This document shows, one piece after another, positions 8,149-16,285 of a stretch of DNA of 64,000 nt (positions are counted from its first letter, which is position 1; every line of letters starts with the position of its first letter). A program made the translations under genes and the position numbers. The notes under the pieces are model-generated. The model was not told the DNA's origin, did no database searches, and worked only from the letters and a program-made list of their open reading frames with translations. The DNA comes from Flavobacterium crocinum (GTDB lineage Bacteria > Bacteroidota > Bacteroidia > Flavobacteriales > Flavobacteriaceae), in assembly GCF_003122385.1 (NCBI RefSeq), contig NZ_CP029255.1, positions 2,108,001 through 2,172,000 on the forward strand, in the 5' to 3' direction.

Positions 8149-10071
8149 ATGCTTAATATACACAATCTTTCCGTTTCTTTTGGAGGAACCTATTTATTTG
8201 AAGAAGTAACTTTCCGTTTAGGAGCTGGCGACCGCGTTGGTCTTGTCGGTAAAAACGGCGCTGGTAAATCTACCATGCTAAAAATGTTAGCAGGAGATTT
8301 TAAACCGGATTCCGGAGTTATTTCTCAGGAGAAAGATATTAAAATGGGTTTCCTGCGTCAGGATATTGATTTTGAACAGGGAAGAACGGTTTTGGAAGAA
8401 GCTTATGAGGCTTTTACTGAAATCAAAGTTGTAGAAAAGAAGCTAGAGGAAATCAATCATCAATTGGTTACCAGAACCGATTATGAGAGCGAAGAATATG
8501 CTAAAATCATCGAAGATTTATCTGATTACACACATCGTTTTGAGCTTTTAGGTGGTTATAACTATGTTGGAGATACAGAAAAAATTCTTTTAGGGTTAGG
8601 TTTTAAAAGAGAAGTTTTTAATAACCAAACCGAAACATTTTCTGGTGGATGGAGAATGCGTATCGAATTGGCAAAATTACTGTTGCAGTCGAATGATGTA
8701 TTACTTCTGGATGAGCCAACCAACCACTTGGATATCGAAAGTATTATTTGGTTGGAAAATTTCCTTCGTAATTATCCTGGAGTAGTTGTGATTGTGTCAC
8801 ACGATAAAATGTTCTTGGATAATGTTACCAATAGAACCATCGAAATTTCTTTAGGAAAAGCATACGATTTCAATAAACCGTATTCTCAGTATTTAGAATT
8901 GCGTCATGAAATTCGTGAAAAACAATTGGCGACTCAAAAAAATCAGCAGAAGAAGATTGAGGAAACAGAAAAATTAATCGAGAAATTCCGTGCCAAGGCT
9001 TCAAAGGCTTCGATGGCGCAGTCGTTGATTAAAAAATTAGATAAAGTAGAAAGAATTGAAGTTGATGAAGACGACAATTCTGTAATGAATATTTCTTTTC
9101 CTGTTTCAAAAGAACCAGGAAAAGTAGTAATCGAAGCTGAAGATGTAACCAAAGCCTACGGCGATAAAACGATTCTGAAAGACATTAGTTTATTAGTCGA
9201 AAGAGGAAGTAAAATTGCCTTTGTTGGACAAAACGGACAAGGAAAATCGACTTTTATCAAAGCTTTGGTAAATGAATTTGAATACGAAGGCAATATCAAA
9301 TTGGGTCATAATGTACAATTAGGATATTTTGCCCAAAATCAGGCAGAACATTTGGACGGAGAAATTACGCTTCTTCAAACTATGGAAGATGCCGCAACCG
9401 ACACCAATCGTATGAAAGTACGTGATATGTTGGGAGCATTTTTATTCCGCGGAGACGATGTAGAGAAAAAAGTAAAAGTACTATCGGGAGGAGAACGTAA
9501 CCGTTTGGCGCTTTGTAAGCTATTATTACAGCCAATTAATGTTCTGCTGATGGATGAGCCTACAAACCACTTAGATATTAAGTCTAAGAACGTTTTAAAG
9601 GCCGCGCTTCAAAAATTTGGAGGAACTTTGTTGTTAGTTTCTCACGACAGGGATTTTCTTCAGGGAATGTCTAATATTGTTTATGAATTCAAAGATCAAA
9701 AAATCAGAGAATATTTAGGTGATATCAACTTTTTCCTGGAACAGCGTAATATGGAAAATATGCGTGAAGTAGAGAAAAAAGATGTGGTAAAAAATGCACC
9801 AGCTGCAAAAGAAAAAGAAGCAAGCAAATTATCTTATGAAGACCAGAAAAAAGGAAAATCACTTCAAAACAGATTAAGTAAAATCGAGAGTCAGATTCAG
9901 CAATTAGAAAAACAGATTCAGCACGACGATAAAATGCTGGAAACTAATTACGACAAACATATCGAAGACGCCTCGTTTTTTACGGCTTACAATAAAAAGA
10001 AACAAGATTTAGAACAATTATTAATCGACTGGGAAGTTGTTTCAGAAGAGATTGACAGTTTTAATGGTTAA
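8149..10071 (+). CDS. ABC-F family ATPase (Uup/EttA-like)
   Basis: 640 residues with two ABC cassettes and no membrane segments. Cassette 1: Walker A GKNGAGKST (about 35-43), signature FSGGWRMR, Walker B LLLDEPTNHLD. Cassette 2: Walker A GQNGQGKST (about 362-370), signature LSGGERNRL, Walker B LLMDEPTNHLD. A charged linker lies between them and a coiled-coil C-terminal tail (about 560-640) is Uup-like. ABC-F proteins bind the ribosome E site and affect translation or ribosome quality; a few give antibiotic protection. The tail favours a Uup-type housekeeping role. Confidence 0.92.
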   Translation: MLNIHNLSVSFGGTYLFEEVTFRLGAGDRVGLVGKNGAGKSTMLKMLAGDFKPDSGVISQEKDIKMGFLRQDIDFEQGRTVLEEAYEAFTEIKVVEKKLEEINHQLVTRTDYESEEYAKIIEDLSDYTHRFELLGGYNYVGDTEKILLGLGFKREVFNNQTETFSGGWRMRIELAKLLLQSNDVLLLDEPTNHLDIESIIWLENFLRNYPGVVVIVSHDKMFLDNVTNRTIEISLGKAYDFNKPYSQYLELRHEIREKQLATQKNQQKKIEETEKLIEKFRAKASKASMAQSLIKKLDKVERIEVDEDDNSVMNISFPVSKEPGKVVIEAEDVTKAYGDKTILKDISLLVERGSKIAFVGQNGQGKSTFIKALVNEFEYEGNIKLGHNVQLGYFAQNQAEHLDGEITLLQTMEDAATDTNRMKVRDMLGAFLFRGDDVEKKVKVLSGGERNRLALCKLLLQPINVLLMDEPTNHLDIKSKNVLKAALQKFGGTLLLVSHDRDFLQGMSNIVYEFKDQKIREYLGDINFFLEQRNMENMREVEKKDVVKNAPAAKEKEASKLSYEDQKKGKSLQNRLSKIESQIQQLEKQIQHDDKMLETNYDKHIEDASFFTAYNKKKQDLEQLLIDWEVVSEEIDSFNG

Positions 10072-10124
10072 GCTTTTTTTAGTTTTCAGTCGTAGTCGCG
10101 GTTTTCAGTTGTATACTATACGTG

Positions 10125-10168
10125 AAAAAACCTTTGTCGTAATTTCAATATTGGCAAAGGTTTTTAAG
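10125..10168 (+). terminator. Terminator of the ABC-F gene
   Basis: AAAAAACCTTTG (10125-10136) pairs with CAAAGGTTTTT (10155-10165), followed by AAG. Its position 54 bases after the stop codon fits termination of the ABC-F transcript. Confidence 0.65.
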
Positions 10169-10199
10169 TTTTCAGGAGCTGATCCAGCTTTCCGCTTCA

Positions 10200-10299
10200 T
10201 CCCGATAGCTATCGGGACGTAAAAAAAGCAAAGTTTCTAATGTTCTAAAAAGAGCCTCCGTTGGTCGCTTTTTTAGAACAAGAAACTTTTGCTTTTTTT
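10200..10299. repeat. Large hairpin repeat with palindrome
   Basis: An exact 18-bp palindrome TCCCGATAGCTATCGGGA (10200-10217) is followed by long inverted arms, 10221-10254 against 10267-10299, each containing AAAGCAAAGTTTCT- and GTTCTAAAA-type segments, around a short GC-richer loop. The short phrase CTTTCCGCTTCA occurs on both sides of this structure (about 10189 and 10309). It is non-coding. Flavobacterial genomes carry dispersed repeats of this kind; mobility is not shown. Confidence 0.6.
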
Positions 10300-10374
10300 A
10301 TTCCGGGCTTTCCGCTTCAATCTGGGCTAAAAGAGTTTTAAGTTCTTTTTTTAGGGTTTAATTTTTCCTCACAG

Positions 10375-10540
10375 TATGTCATCCTGACGAAGGAAGGATT
10401 TCCGCAAGTAGCTCGACAAAGATTTGCTGCGAGAGGGATGGGAGCTGGCTACCGAAGTAGCGCGGACAGCCCGACAGCATTAGGGAAAGTGGGCGAATAA
10501 AGACAAAGTAGGATAGCCCGCTTTTTCTAATGCTGTCTCG
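10375..10540. repeat. REP-like non-coding element with inverted repeat
   Basis: Begins with TGTCATCCTGACGAAGGA, a phrase recalled as common in Bacteroidota intergenic repeats, and contains a 22-base inverted repeat: GACAGCATTAG..GGGC at 10473-10494 against GCCCGC..CTAATGCTGTC at 10516-10537. GC content is visibly higher than its surroundings. No ORF fits. It fills the gap between ABC-F and the App1-like gene. Confidence 0.5.
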
Positions 10541-10559
10541 CCCAAATGATTTTTAAAAA

Positions 10560-11522
10560 CTACCTAATAATTCCAATAGATTTTGAATGTTCTATTGCTT
10601 TGCTGCTTTCTTTAAAATAGCAAACAGAAACATTTAGGCTTTCTAGGTTTTTTAGAATTTTTTGGACTTCACTTTTTGGTGATTTACCAGTTTGCCTAAT
10701 GTAAACTGCAATTACAGTAACGGGAAATATTTTGCAGATTCGCTCATATAAAATAGGATCGTGCTGTGAATCATCGCCCAGTAAAACATATTTTAAGGTT
10801 GGGTAAAACTCAACAACATGTTTGATTTTCTGGAATTTATGATCGTGGCTTCCTCTACCGCTCATAAAAAAATCGGTAATTCCTCTTCTAATGTCTTTCA
10901 GGAGAATTACTGCTTTTGGAAGTTTATGGATTTTGGTAAATTTTGCAATGAAACGGTATAAGTTCCATTCACTGCTGGAAATGTAAAAAAAAGCATTTTC
11001 TTCTTCGGGTTTGTCTCTTCCTGCCTGACTTAAAGCTTGATAATGAGTGACAACATCTTTGAAAACTTTACGATCGTTTACATTCTTAAAAAGCAAAATA
11101 TAAAGTTTTCGGAAAAAGTTTTTGGTGTGCGAAATCAAAAAAGTATCATCAATATCAGAAATAATTCCGAGTTTCCCTTTGTGGGGACGTATAAAGCTGC
11201 CTTTGCAAACTGTAGTTTGATTATTGTATTTTAGACTTACTTCGTAAGACATCCATCCAAAATGGGTTTCTTTTTCGAGCGGAATACAGAAATTGAAATA
11301 ACCGTCGTCTAAAGTTTTGGTATGAATGATTTCGTTGTTATGATGAAGATAAACATCAAAATTTTTAATCGTTTTAATTCTGAATAATTTCAGAATTGAA
11401 GTGGCATTTTTTATTTTTTTTCTTTCAAAATCGTAATTGTGTTCTTTTTTCAAAACGTGCCCCATCACAATTAATTCTTGCTCATTTGCATAACCGCGAT
11501 ATAATTGTAAAATTGGTTTCAT
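10560..11522 (-). CDS. App1-like phosphatidate phosphatase family protein (DUF2183)
   Basis: 320 residues, no signal peptide. The N-terminal half (to about 112) is a beta-rich domain. From residue 117 comes the HAD-type catalytic motif GIISDIDDTFLISHT (DxDxT at 123-127), with later blocks FYISSSEWNLYRF and LLGDDSQHDPILY (the acidic HAD motif), as in DUF2183 proteins related to yeast App1, a Mg-dependent phosphatidate phosphatase. The predicted reaction is phosphatidate to diacylglycerol. It is divergent from a lipid-kinase-like gene 61 bases away, a pairing that would interconvert the same lipids. Confidence 0.8.
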   Translation of the reverse strand: MKPILQLYRGYANEQELIVMGHVLKKEHNYDFERKKIKNATSILKLFRIKTIKNFDVYLHHNNEIIHTKTLDDGYFNFCIPLEKETHFGWMSYEVSLKYNNQTTVCKGSFIRPHKGKLGIISDIDDTFLISHTKNFFRKLYILLFKNVNDRKVFKDVVTHYQALSQAGRDKPEEENAFFYISSSEWNLYRFIAKFTKIHKLPKAVILLKDIRRGITDFFMSGRGSHDHKFQKIKHVVEFYPTLKYVLLGDDSQHDPILYERICKIFPVTVIAVYIRQTGKSPKSEVQKILKNLESLNVSVCYFKESSKAIEHSKSIGIIR

Positions 11523-11583
11523 TAATTACGTATATTTAGGTAACTGTAAATTACTTAATTTAATTGGTTTTAAAAATAAAATT

Positions 11584-12453
11584 TTGAAAAAGAATATACT
11601 ATTTGTCGTAAATCCAATATCGGGAGATTTGGATAAATCTGAGTTAATAGAAGCTGTAGAAGAGTTTGCTGTTACCAATCATTTTGATTTGGAAGTATAT
11701 GAAACAACAGGAAAAAATGACCCAAAAGAAATACAATCTATATATAAAGAATATAATCCCGAACGAATTATTGTAGCCGGCGGTGACGGAACCATAAAAA
11801 TGGTTGCTGAAGCCATGGAAGAGCAAGACGTTATAATCGGGATTTTGCCGGCCGGTTCTGCAAATGGACTTTCGGTAGATCTGAATCTTCCGCAGGGAAT
11901 TGAAGAAAACCTCAAAATAGCGTTTTTGAGTCATTATATCGAAATGGATATGATTTGTATCAACGGCAAAAAAAGCATTCATTTAAGCGACTTAGGATTA
12001 AATGCTAATCTGGTTAAAAATTACGAACAAAGCGATGTACGTGGTTTTTGGGGATATGCATTGCAGGCTTTTACGACTTTAAAAGAATCTGAAGATCCGT
12101 TTGTGGCAACTATTTCGGCAAACAATAAAACAGTCGAGCATACAGCGAGAATGATTGTAATTGCCAACTCGCAGAAATACGGAACAGGCGTAATCATCAA
12201 TCCAAACGGCGCAATGAATGACGGAAAGTTTGAATTGGTTATTTTAAAAAGCCTGGATTTACTATTAATTGGAAAAATTATTACGGGCAATATGCCGATT
12301 GATTCCGATGATATTGTAATCATTTCAACAGATAAAGCCGAAATCAAAACCGATTATCCTGTTAACTTTCAGATTGATGGAGAATATTGCGGGGCACAGA
12401 CTTCTTTGGAAATTCATATTCTGCATAAACAAATGAAAATTGCGGTTCCGTAG
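11584..12453 (+). CDS. Diacylglycerol/lipid kinase family protein
   Basis: 289 residues from a TTG start at 11584; no ATG lies near. The N-terminal catalytic domain has VVNPISG (8-14) and the nucleotide-binding GGDGT (about 65-69), then LPAGSANGLSVDL. The C-terminal beta-sandwich ends in FQIDGEYCG, as in YegS/DgkB-type kinases. These transfer phosphate from ATP to lipids such as diacylglycerol. It is cytoplasmic or peripheral to the membrane and divergent from the App1-like phosphatase. Confidence 0.88.
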   Translation: MKKNILFVVNPISGDLDKSELIEAVEEFAVTNHFDLEVYETTGKNDPKEIQSIYKEYNPERIIVAGGDGTIKMVAEAMEEQDVIIGILPAGSANGLSVDLNLPQGIEENLKIAFLSHYIEMDMICINGKKSIHLSDLGLNANLVKNYEQSDVRGFWGYALQAFTTLKESEDPFVATISANNKTVEHTARMIVIANSQKYGTGVIINPNGAMNDGKFELVILKSLDLLLIGKIITGNMPIDSDDIVIISTDKAEIKTDYPVNFQIDGEYCGAQTSLEIHILHKQMKIAVP

Positions 12454-12493
12454 ATTTGGACTGATTTTCATTGAGCAAATATTGGTGTGTTGA

Positions 12494-12641
12494 ATATGTC
12501 GCTCCGCAGGAGCTTTTCATCTTAACCTTATTTTTTCTATAAATATTTCGCTCTTCCAGAGCTAAAAAAAGCTCCTCGAGGAGCGAAATATTTATAGAAA
12601 TGTTTGTGTCAAAAGTTTCAAAAGCTCCAGCGGAGCGACAT
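12494..12641. repeat. Two-module nested palindrome (order A-B-B'-A')
   Basis: Outer arms A: ATATGTCGCTCCGCAGGAGC- (12494-12517) against -GCTCCAGCGGAGCGACAT (12620-12641), one mismatch. Inner arms B: TTTCTATAAATATTTCGCTC (12535-12554) against its exact reverse complement (12581-12600). It lies between two convergent genes. The same two modules occur in the reverse nesting order at about 56941-57079. Confidence 0.8.
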
Positions 12642-12648
12642 AATTACG

Positions 12649-13794
12649 CTATTTAAAAGGATTACGTTCCTGCCATTCTGTTTTAGGTTCCAGATAATTG
12701 AAAAATCTTGAAATGTTATGATTAATTAAAGCATTGCTGTGTGTAATTAAACCATACATTTTTATTGGTTTGGCACCAACAGAACTTTTTATTTCGAGTG
12801 CAGTTCTTGCAAATACAATTTCTTTAAATCCTTTTTTGATAGAGTAGGCAATCATATCGTAAAGCATGTTTAAATAGAGCATTTTCTCGCGTTGGATGCT
12901 TTCGTCATAACCTAGAAAATAAGTGTCCATAGTATCGCCATTTTTGATGAGCGTATTAAAACCAATTAGTTTTGCGTCTAAGAAATAGCCATACAATAGA
13001 AAGTTATCACCCATTATTTCCTTGAAAAAGCTAAAATGATTTCGGGCTAGAAAAAAGGTGTTAAACGGAGCGTTTTTCGCTACATGAAAATACAAATCGT
13101 AAATAACATCTTCATATTGTTTAATGTCGGCTAATGACATTTTTTGCTTTACAATTTCCTCCGATTTTTTTCGGGCACGTTTGTATTGATCACGATATTT
13201 TTTAGATAATGCATCAATATAATCCTGTTCGTTTTTCCAGTTTTTCCTGATTTCAAAAACCATGTTGGGCTGAGTCGAAAACGTATAATTGTTTTTAAAT
13301 TCAACTTGTAAAGGTTTGATTTCTTCGGCAGTAAAATCTTTTATACTTGTAATATGAACTTTCTTTCCGCTTTCTTTTAAATCTTTTTTAAGCTGATTTA
13401 CGGCTTTGTGAAGTGTTTTAATGGCTTTTGATTCTTTGATTTTTTTATCAAAAACAAAAGCATTTTGTCCAGTCAGCATATTGTTGCCAACAAACAAAAC
13501 GTGCGAAGCAAAATTCTTTAAGGCAAAATTGCGTACAGAAGTTTTGAGACATTTGTCGCGTTCTCCGAATGATTCCAGTTTTTCGGCAAATAGAAACTGC
13601 GTTAAAACAATGCCAACAAGTTTTTCTTCTTCAAAAAGACCAATAAAATGACAAGTCATATTTACCGGAGAAGAATTTTCCAGAACTTCTAAATACTCAC
13701 GAGTCAAAAAGATGTTATCAACGGCAAGCGAATTCCATTCTAATGGCAATTGTGAAGCGCTTTTGTAAATCTGGAAAGAATAAGTTGTATTCAA
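12649..13794 (-). CDS. GNAT/FemAB-like acyltransferase family protein
   Basis: 381 residues, soluble. An N-terminal domain (about 1-170) is followed by a GNAT-like domain with FLARNHFSFFKEIMGDNF, YGYFLDAKLIGFNTLI and DTMDTYFLGYDES, consistent with the peptidoglycan-biosynthesis/recognition-type acyltransferases found widely in Bacteroidota. The acceptor cannot be inferred. The gene stands alone, with palindromic repeats at its 3' side and a terminator of the next gene at its 5' side. Confidence 0.6.
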   Translation of the reverse strand: MNTTYSFQIYKSASQLPLEWNSLAVDNIFLTREYLEVLENSSPVNMTCHFIGLFEEEKLVGIVLTQFLFAEKLESFGERDKCLKTSVRNFALKNFASHVLFVGNNMLTGQNAFVFDKKIKESKAIKTLHKAVNQLKKDLKESGKKVHITSIKDFTAEEIKPLQVEFKNNYTFSTQPNMVFEIRKNWKNEQDYIDALSKKYRDQYKRARKKSEEIVKQKMSLADIKQYEDVIYDLYFHVAKNAPFNTFFLARNHFSFFKEIMGDNFLLYGYFLDAKLIGFNTLIKNGDTMDTYFLGYDESIQREKMLYLNMLYDMIAYSIKKGFKEIVFARTALEIKSSVGAKPIKMYGLITHSNALINHNISRFFNYLEPKTEWQERNPFK

Positions 13795-13865
13795 GAGTGT
13801 GAACTAATTTCGTCAAAATTAGATAATATTTGGAATAACTAAATTTCTTTAAGTTATTATTAAGA

Positions 13866-13900
13866 AAAACCCGTTTGAAATTTAGTTTCAAACGGGTTTT
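13866..13900 (-). terminator. Terminator of the DUF1761 gene
   Basis: Perfect 15-bp stem AAAACCCGTTTGAAA / TTTCAAACGGGTTTT with loop TTTAG, 15 bases after the stop of the minus-strand DUF1761 gene. Confidence 0.85.
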
Positions 13901-13914
13901 GGGTATTTTGTTTT

Positions 13915-14403
13915 CTAAGCAAAACCGCAGACAATTCCTCCCATCAGAGTTAATGTAATCAGCCAGTAGCCGGTATGAATAAAAATGTATTTCCAGGACT
14001 TTCTTTCAAATAAACCATTAATTCCAATTAGAGGGAACGCGAAAAATAAACCAGACATAAATCCGTGCAGTGCTCCATGTTTAAAAGTTCTGTAAGCCAT
14101 TCCGTAATCGGCCATAAAAGCAGCAAAAGAAGGTTTTGCGCTATCGATCAAAGGCGGGCCTCCAACCATTCCGATCGCACCAGACTGATGAATTGTAAGT
14201 GACATTAAAGTCATGGTGATCATTAAAGAAAAAATGTATGTTAAACCGAAAATTTTAAGCATACTGCCTTTTCTAAGTTCTTCTTGTGTGAGGTTATTTT
14301 CTTTCATCCAGATGGTTCCGAACACTTTTGGGCTGTACCAGATAAAACCGATAACAAGTGTAACAATTGCTGAGATAAGCAATGCAACGAAGTTAATTTT
14401 CAT
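13915..14403 (-). CDS. DUF1761 membrane protein
   Basis: 162 residues with four hydrophobic helices. The start matches the DUF1761 pattern: a first helix followed by FIWYSPKVFGTIWM, then LKIFGLTYIFSLMITMTLM, a loop, GFMSGLFFAFPLIGINGLF, and a final helix WLITLTLMGGIVCGF. The family is an integral membrane protein of unknown function. It forms a single-gene unit with the terminator at 13866-13900. Confidence 0.8.
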   Translation of the reverse strand: MKINFVALLISAIVTLVIGFIWYSPKVFGTIWMKENNLTQEELRKGSMLKIFGLTYIFSLMITMTLMSLTIHQSGAIGMVGGPPLIDSAKPSFAAFMADYGMAYRTFKHGALHGFMSGLFFAFPLIGINGLFERKSWKYIFIHTGYWLITLTLMGGIVCGFA

Positions 14404-14903
14404 AATATGAGGTTTTTAGAATTAGTTAGTCAAATGTAATCAAAAAACAAATACTGAATTTAGATTTTTGTAAAGTGCTATAAATCTTGTTAATAAGAAT
14501 TTTATTAACAGTTTATCGAGATTATGCGAATATTATCTATGAAATATCTAACTTAGTAAACTAAATTAAGAGCTAAAATCTTTCAATATTGATCAAGAAC
14601 AAAAGCTTTCATTTTAACCAAAACCAAAAAATAAATTACAATGTTTACCAAAAATTAATCGTGCTTATGAATGAATTTTACACTCGTTAAAAAAGTTGAT
14701 TAAATATATTTAGTTAATTGCCAAAACCGTAATTCGTTACGGTTTTTTTTATTTTTTAGATGTAGAGATTCATGAAAAAAATAACATTTAATTTAGAAAG
14801 GAATTTTTTATGTTTGTCTAAAATTTTATAACTTTAATACAAGTATTCAAAACAGCAAAGTTTGTAAAAACCGCGCTATTACTAACTTTAATAAACAGAA
14901 ATT
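14404..14903. other. 500-bp intergenic region with an orphan terminator
   Basis: No credible ORF. It holds the upstream region of DUF1761 (minus), a strong plus-strand terminator at 14723-14752 with no plus-strand gene before it, and the upstream region of the 101-residue gene. The terminator leaves room for a small RNA in about 14450-14750, but no promoter stands out. Confidence 0.4.
14723..14752 (+). terminator. Orphan rho-independent terminator
   Basis: Perfect 10-bp stem AAAACCGTAA / TTACGGTTTT with a TTCG tetraloop and a long T tract. Confidence 0.8.
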
Positions 14904-15209
14904 ATGACACTGCAATATCAAGGTGAGCAATACGGAAAAGAGACCACTTTTACCATTAGAATTATTGGAAACAATTTGTCAAAAAGTAGTTCAAATTACC
15001 AAATCGATCTTTTAGTTGGCGACAAAAAAGTGCCAACTTTTACAAGTGAGATTCATCAGAGTCTTTCGAATTGCTTAAAAGAAATCTATTTGTTTAGAAA
15101 ATATAATGGAATCCAATTTGATGAATCAACAGAGAAGATTGTTTCGCTTTTTGTTCCTTATGATAAAGTGTTGTACAACTACAATAAATATGCTTTATTT
15201 AGAGCATAA
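14904..15209 (+). CDS. Hypothetical protein (101 aa)
   Basis: Not recognised. A soluble protein without signal peptide, probably mixed alpha/beta: strand-like N-terminus (TTFTIRIIGNNL, YQIDLLVGDKKV), a helix SLSNCLKEIYLFRKY, and a C-terminal segment rich in Tyr. It is preceded by an AT-rich leader and followed by a clear terminator, and codon use matches its neighbours, so it is likely a real monocistronic gene. Confidence 0.65.
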   Translation: MTLQYQGEQYGKETTFTIRIIGNNLSKSSSNYQIDLLVGDKKVPTFTSEIHQSLSNCLKEIYLFRKYNGIQFDESTEKIVSLFVPYDKVLYNYNKYALFRA

Positions 15210-15229
15210 ATTTTTCTCAAAATAACATG

Positions 15230-15264
15230 AAAAAAGGCCATTTGGAAAGATGGTCTTTTTTTTG
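15230..15264 (+). terminator. Terminator of the 101-aa gene
   Basis: AAAAAGGCCAT pairs with ATGGTCTTTTT (one G-U) and runs into a T tract, 20 bases after the stop codon. Confidence 0.8.
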
Positions 15265-15305
15265 TTTGAAAAAATCAGCTCCAAAATAATTGTAATTAAT
15301 TTTTA

Positions 15306-15689
15306 ATGAAAAAAATAATCCTAATATCACTTTTTTATACTTTGTTTTCATGTACAAGTAACAGAAATATGGGCGTTTATGGATATGCGTACAGTAACGA
15401 CAGTGTTATTATTACTGATAATGATAATGAAATTCTTAAAATTAGAGTGGCTGGAAATGAGGATGAAAGGAGGTTATGTCCTGTAAATAAACCTGAAGTA
15501 AAAATTAAATCTTCAGAAGTAAAATTAAAAGTACAAATAGATTCATCAGGCATAGTGGTTTTAGATACAGTTGTAGTAATGCCTAAAGAATACAAAAGGC
15601 CTTTTGTAACTTTTGTTTATCCTTCATCAAGAACTAAATTTAAAAGGATGTTATTGGCGGGAGATTATTCGATGTTTCCATTAGATTGA
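15306..15689 (+). CDS. Small lipoprotein of unknown function
   Basis: 127 residues. The signal peptide MKKIILISLFYTLFSC has lipobox LFSC, with Cys16 the predicted lipidated residue. The mature part is polar and probably beta-rich, with no recognised domain. No acidic run follows the Cys, so surface export cannot be inferred. Its terminator (15731-15760) is shared with the opposite-strand tRNA-Glu. Confidence 0.7.
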   Translation: MKKIILISLFYTLFSCTSNRNMGVYGYAYSNDSVIITDNDNEILKIRVAGNEDERRLCPVNKPEVKIKSSEVKLKVQIDSSGIVVLDTVVVMPKEYKRPFVTFVYPSSRTKFKRMLLAGDYSMFPLD

Positions 15690-15730
15690 ATTTTCTAAAA
15701 ATGCAATATGCTTGTAGAATGTTTAAAAAT

Positions 15731-15760
15731 AAAAAAGCTCCAGATTTCTCTGAAGCTTTT
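15731..15760. terminator. Bidirectional terminator (lipoprotein gene / tRNA-Glu)
   Basis: AAAAAAGCTCCAGA pairs with TCTGAAGCTTTT (one C-A mismatch). T tracts lie on both sides, so it can stop both the lipoprotein transcript and the tRNA transcript. A near-identical hairpin recurs at 43215, 46412 and 57195. Confidence 0.75.
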
Positions 15761-15771
15761 GTCTTGCTAAG

Positions 15772-15843
15772 TAGTCCGTGGGGGAATCGAACCCCCCTTA
15801 CCAGGATGAAAACCTGGCGTCCTAACCGATAGACGAACGGACC
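15772..15843 (-). tRNA. tRNA-Glu (anticodon TTC)
   Basis: Read on the minus strand: acceptor GGTCCGT pairs with ACGGACT; anticodon stem CCAGG / CCTGG with loop TTTTCAT (anticodon TTC); T stem GGGGG / CCCCC with loop TTCGATT; discriminator A. It is 72 bases without an encoded CCA. Confidence 0.95.
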
Positions 15844-16285
15844 TGCTTTGCTATTGCGGGTGCAAAATTAGAACTAATTTTGAATTATACAATAGGCTTT
15901 TGAAAAAAACTTTCTTCAAATATTTATGAAATTCCATTTTTAAAGTCAGATAATCGCAAGTTGATTTTGTTAAGTGAAATGTATTTGTTTGATTAATAAC
16001 TGATTCTTGTATGTTTAAAAAACAAAAAGGCGGCTTTTATTAAAATGAAATCAATTGTAAAAAAAAATGAATTTTATTGCATATTATTTGTTTTGAAAGA
16101 ATATTCTTTTGTTTTCTTTAAGGTTTCAGTGAGAATATTTGGGGCTTGGTTTATTTACTATTTGGTTTTAAGAGAAAATATAAAGTAAAAATGATGGAAT
16201 GTAGATTCTGGCATTAAAAATAAAGCCTGCAGATTTTGTTTGATCTCTCTGCAGGCTTTGATTTTATTTGTAGTTCTCTGAGAAA
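15844..16285. other. Intergenic region, no gene seen
   Basis: 442 bases upstream of tRNA-Glu and downstream of the T9SS cargo gene. AT-rich with no open frame of note. The only structure is the terminator at 16222-16259. Confidence 0.6.
16222..16259 (-). terminator. Terminator of the T9SS cargo gene
   Basis: Perfect 12-bp stem AAAGCCTGCAGA / TCTGCAGGCTTT with a 14-base loop, 26 bases beyond the stop codon of the minus-strand gene. Confidence 0.8.

Noticed and set aside
8149..10071. Antibiotic-resistance reading of the ABC-F gene
   Set aside because: The coiled-coil C-terminal tail and chromosomal context fit a Uup-like housekeeping factor; nothing points to a resistance-type ABC-F.
11644..12347. 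Three minus-strand ORFs inside the lipid-kinase gene
   Set aside because: Fully contained within a gene with clear catalytic motifs; no start context or homology of their own.
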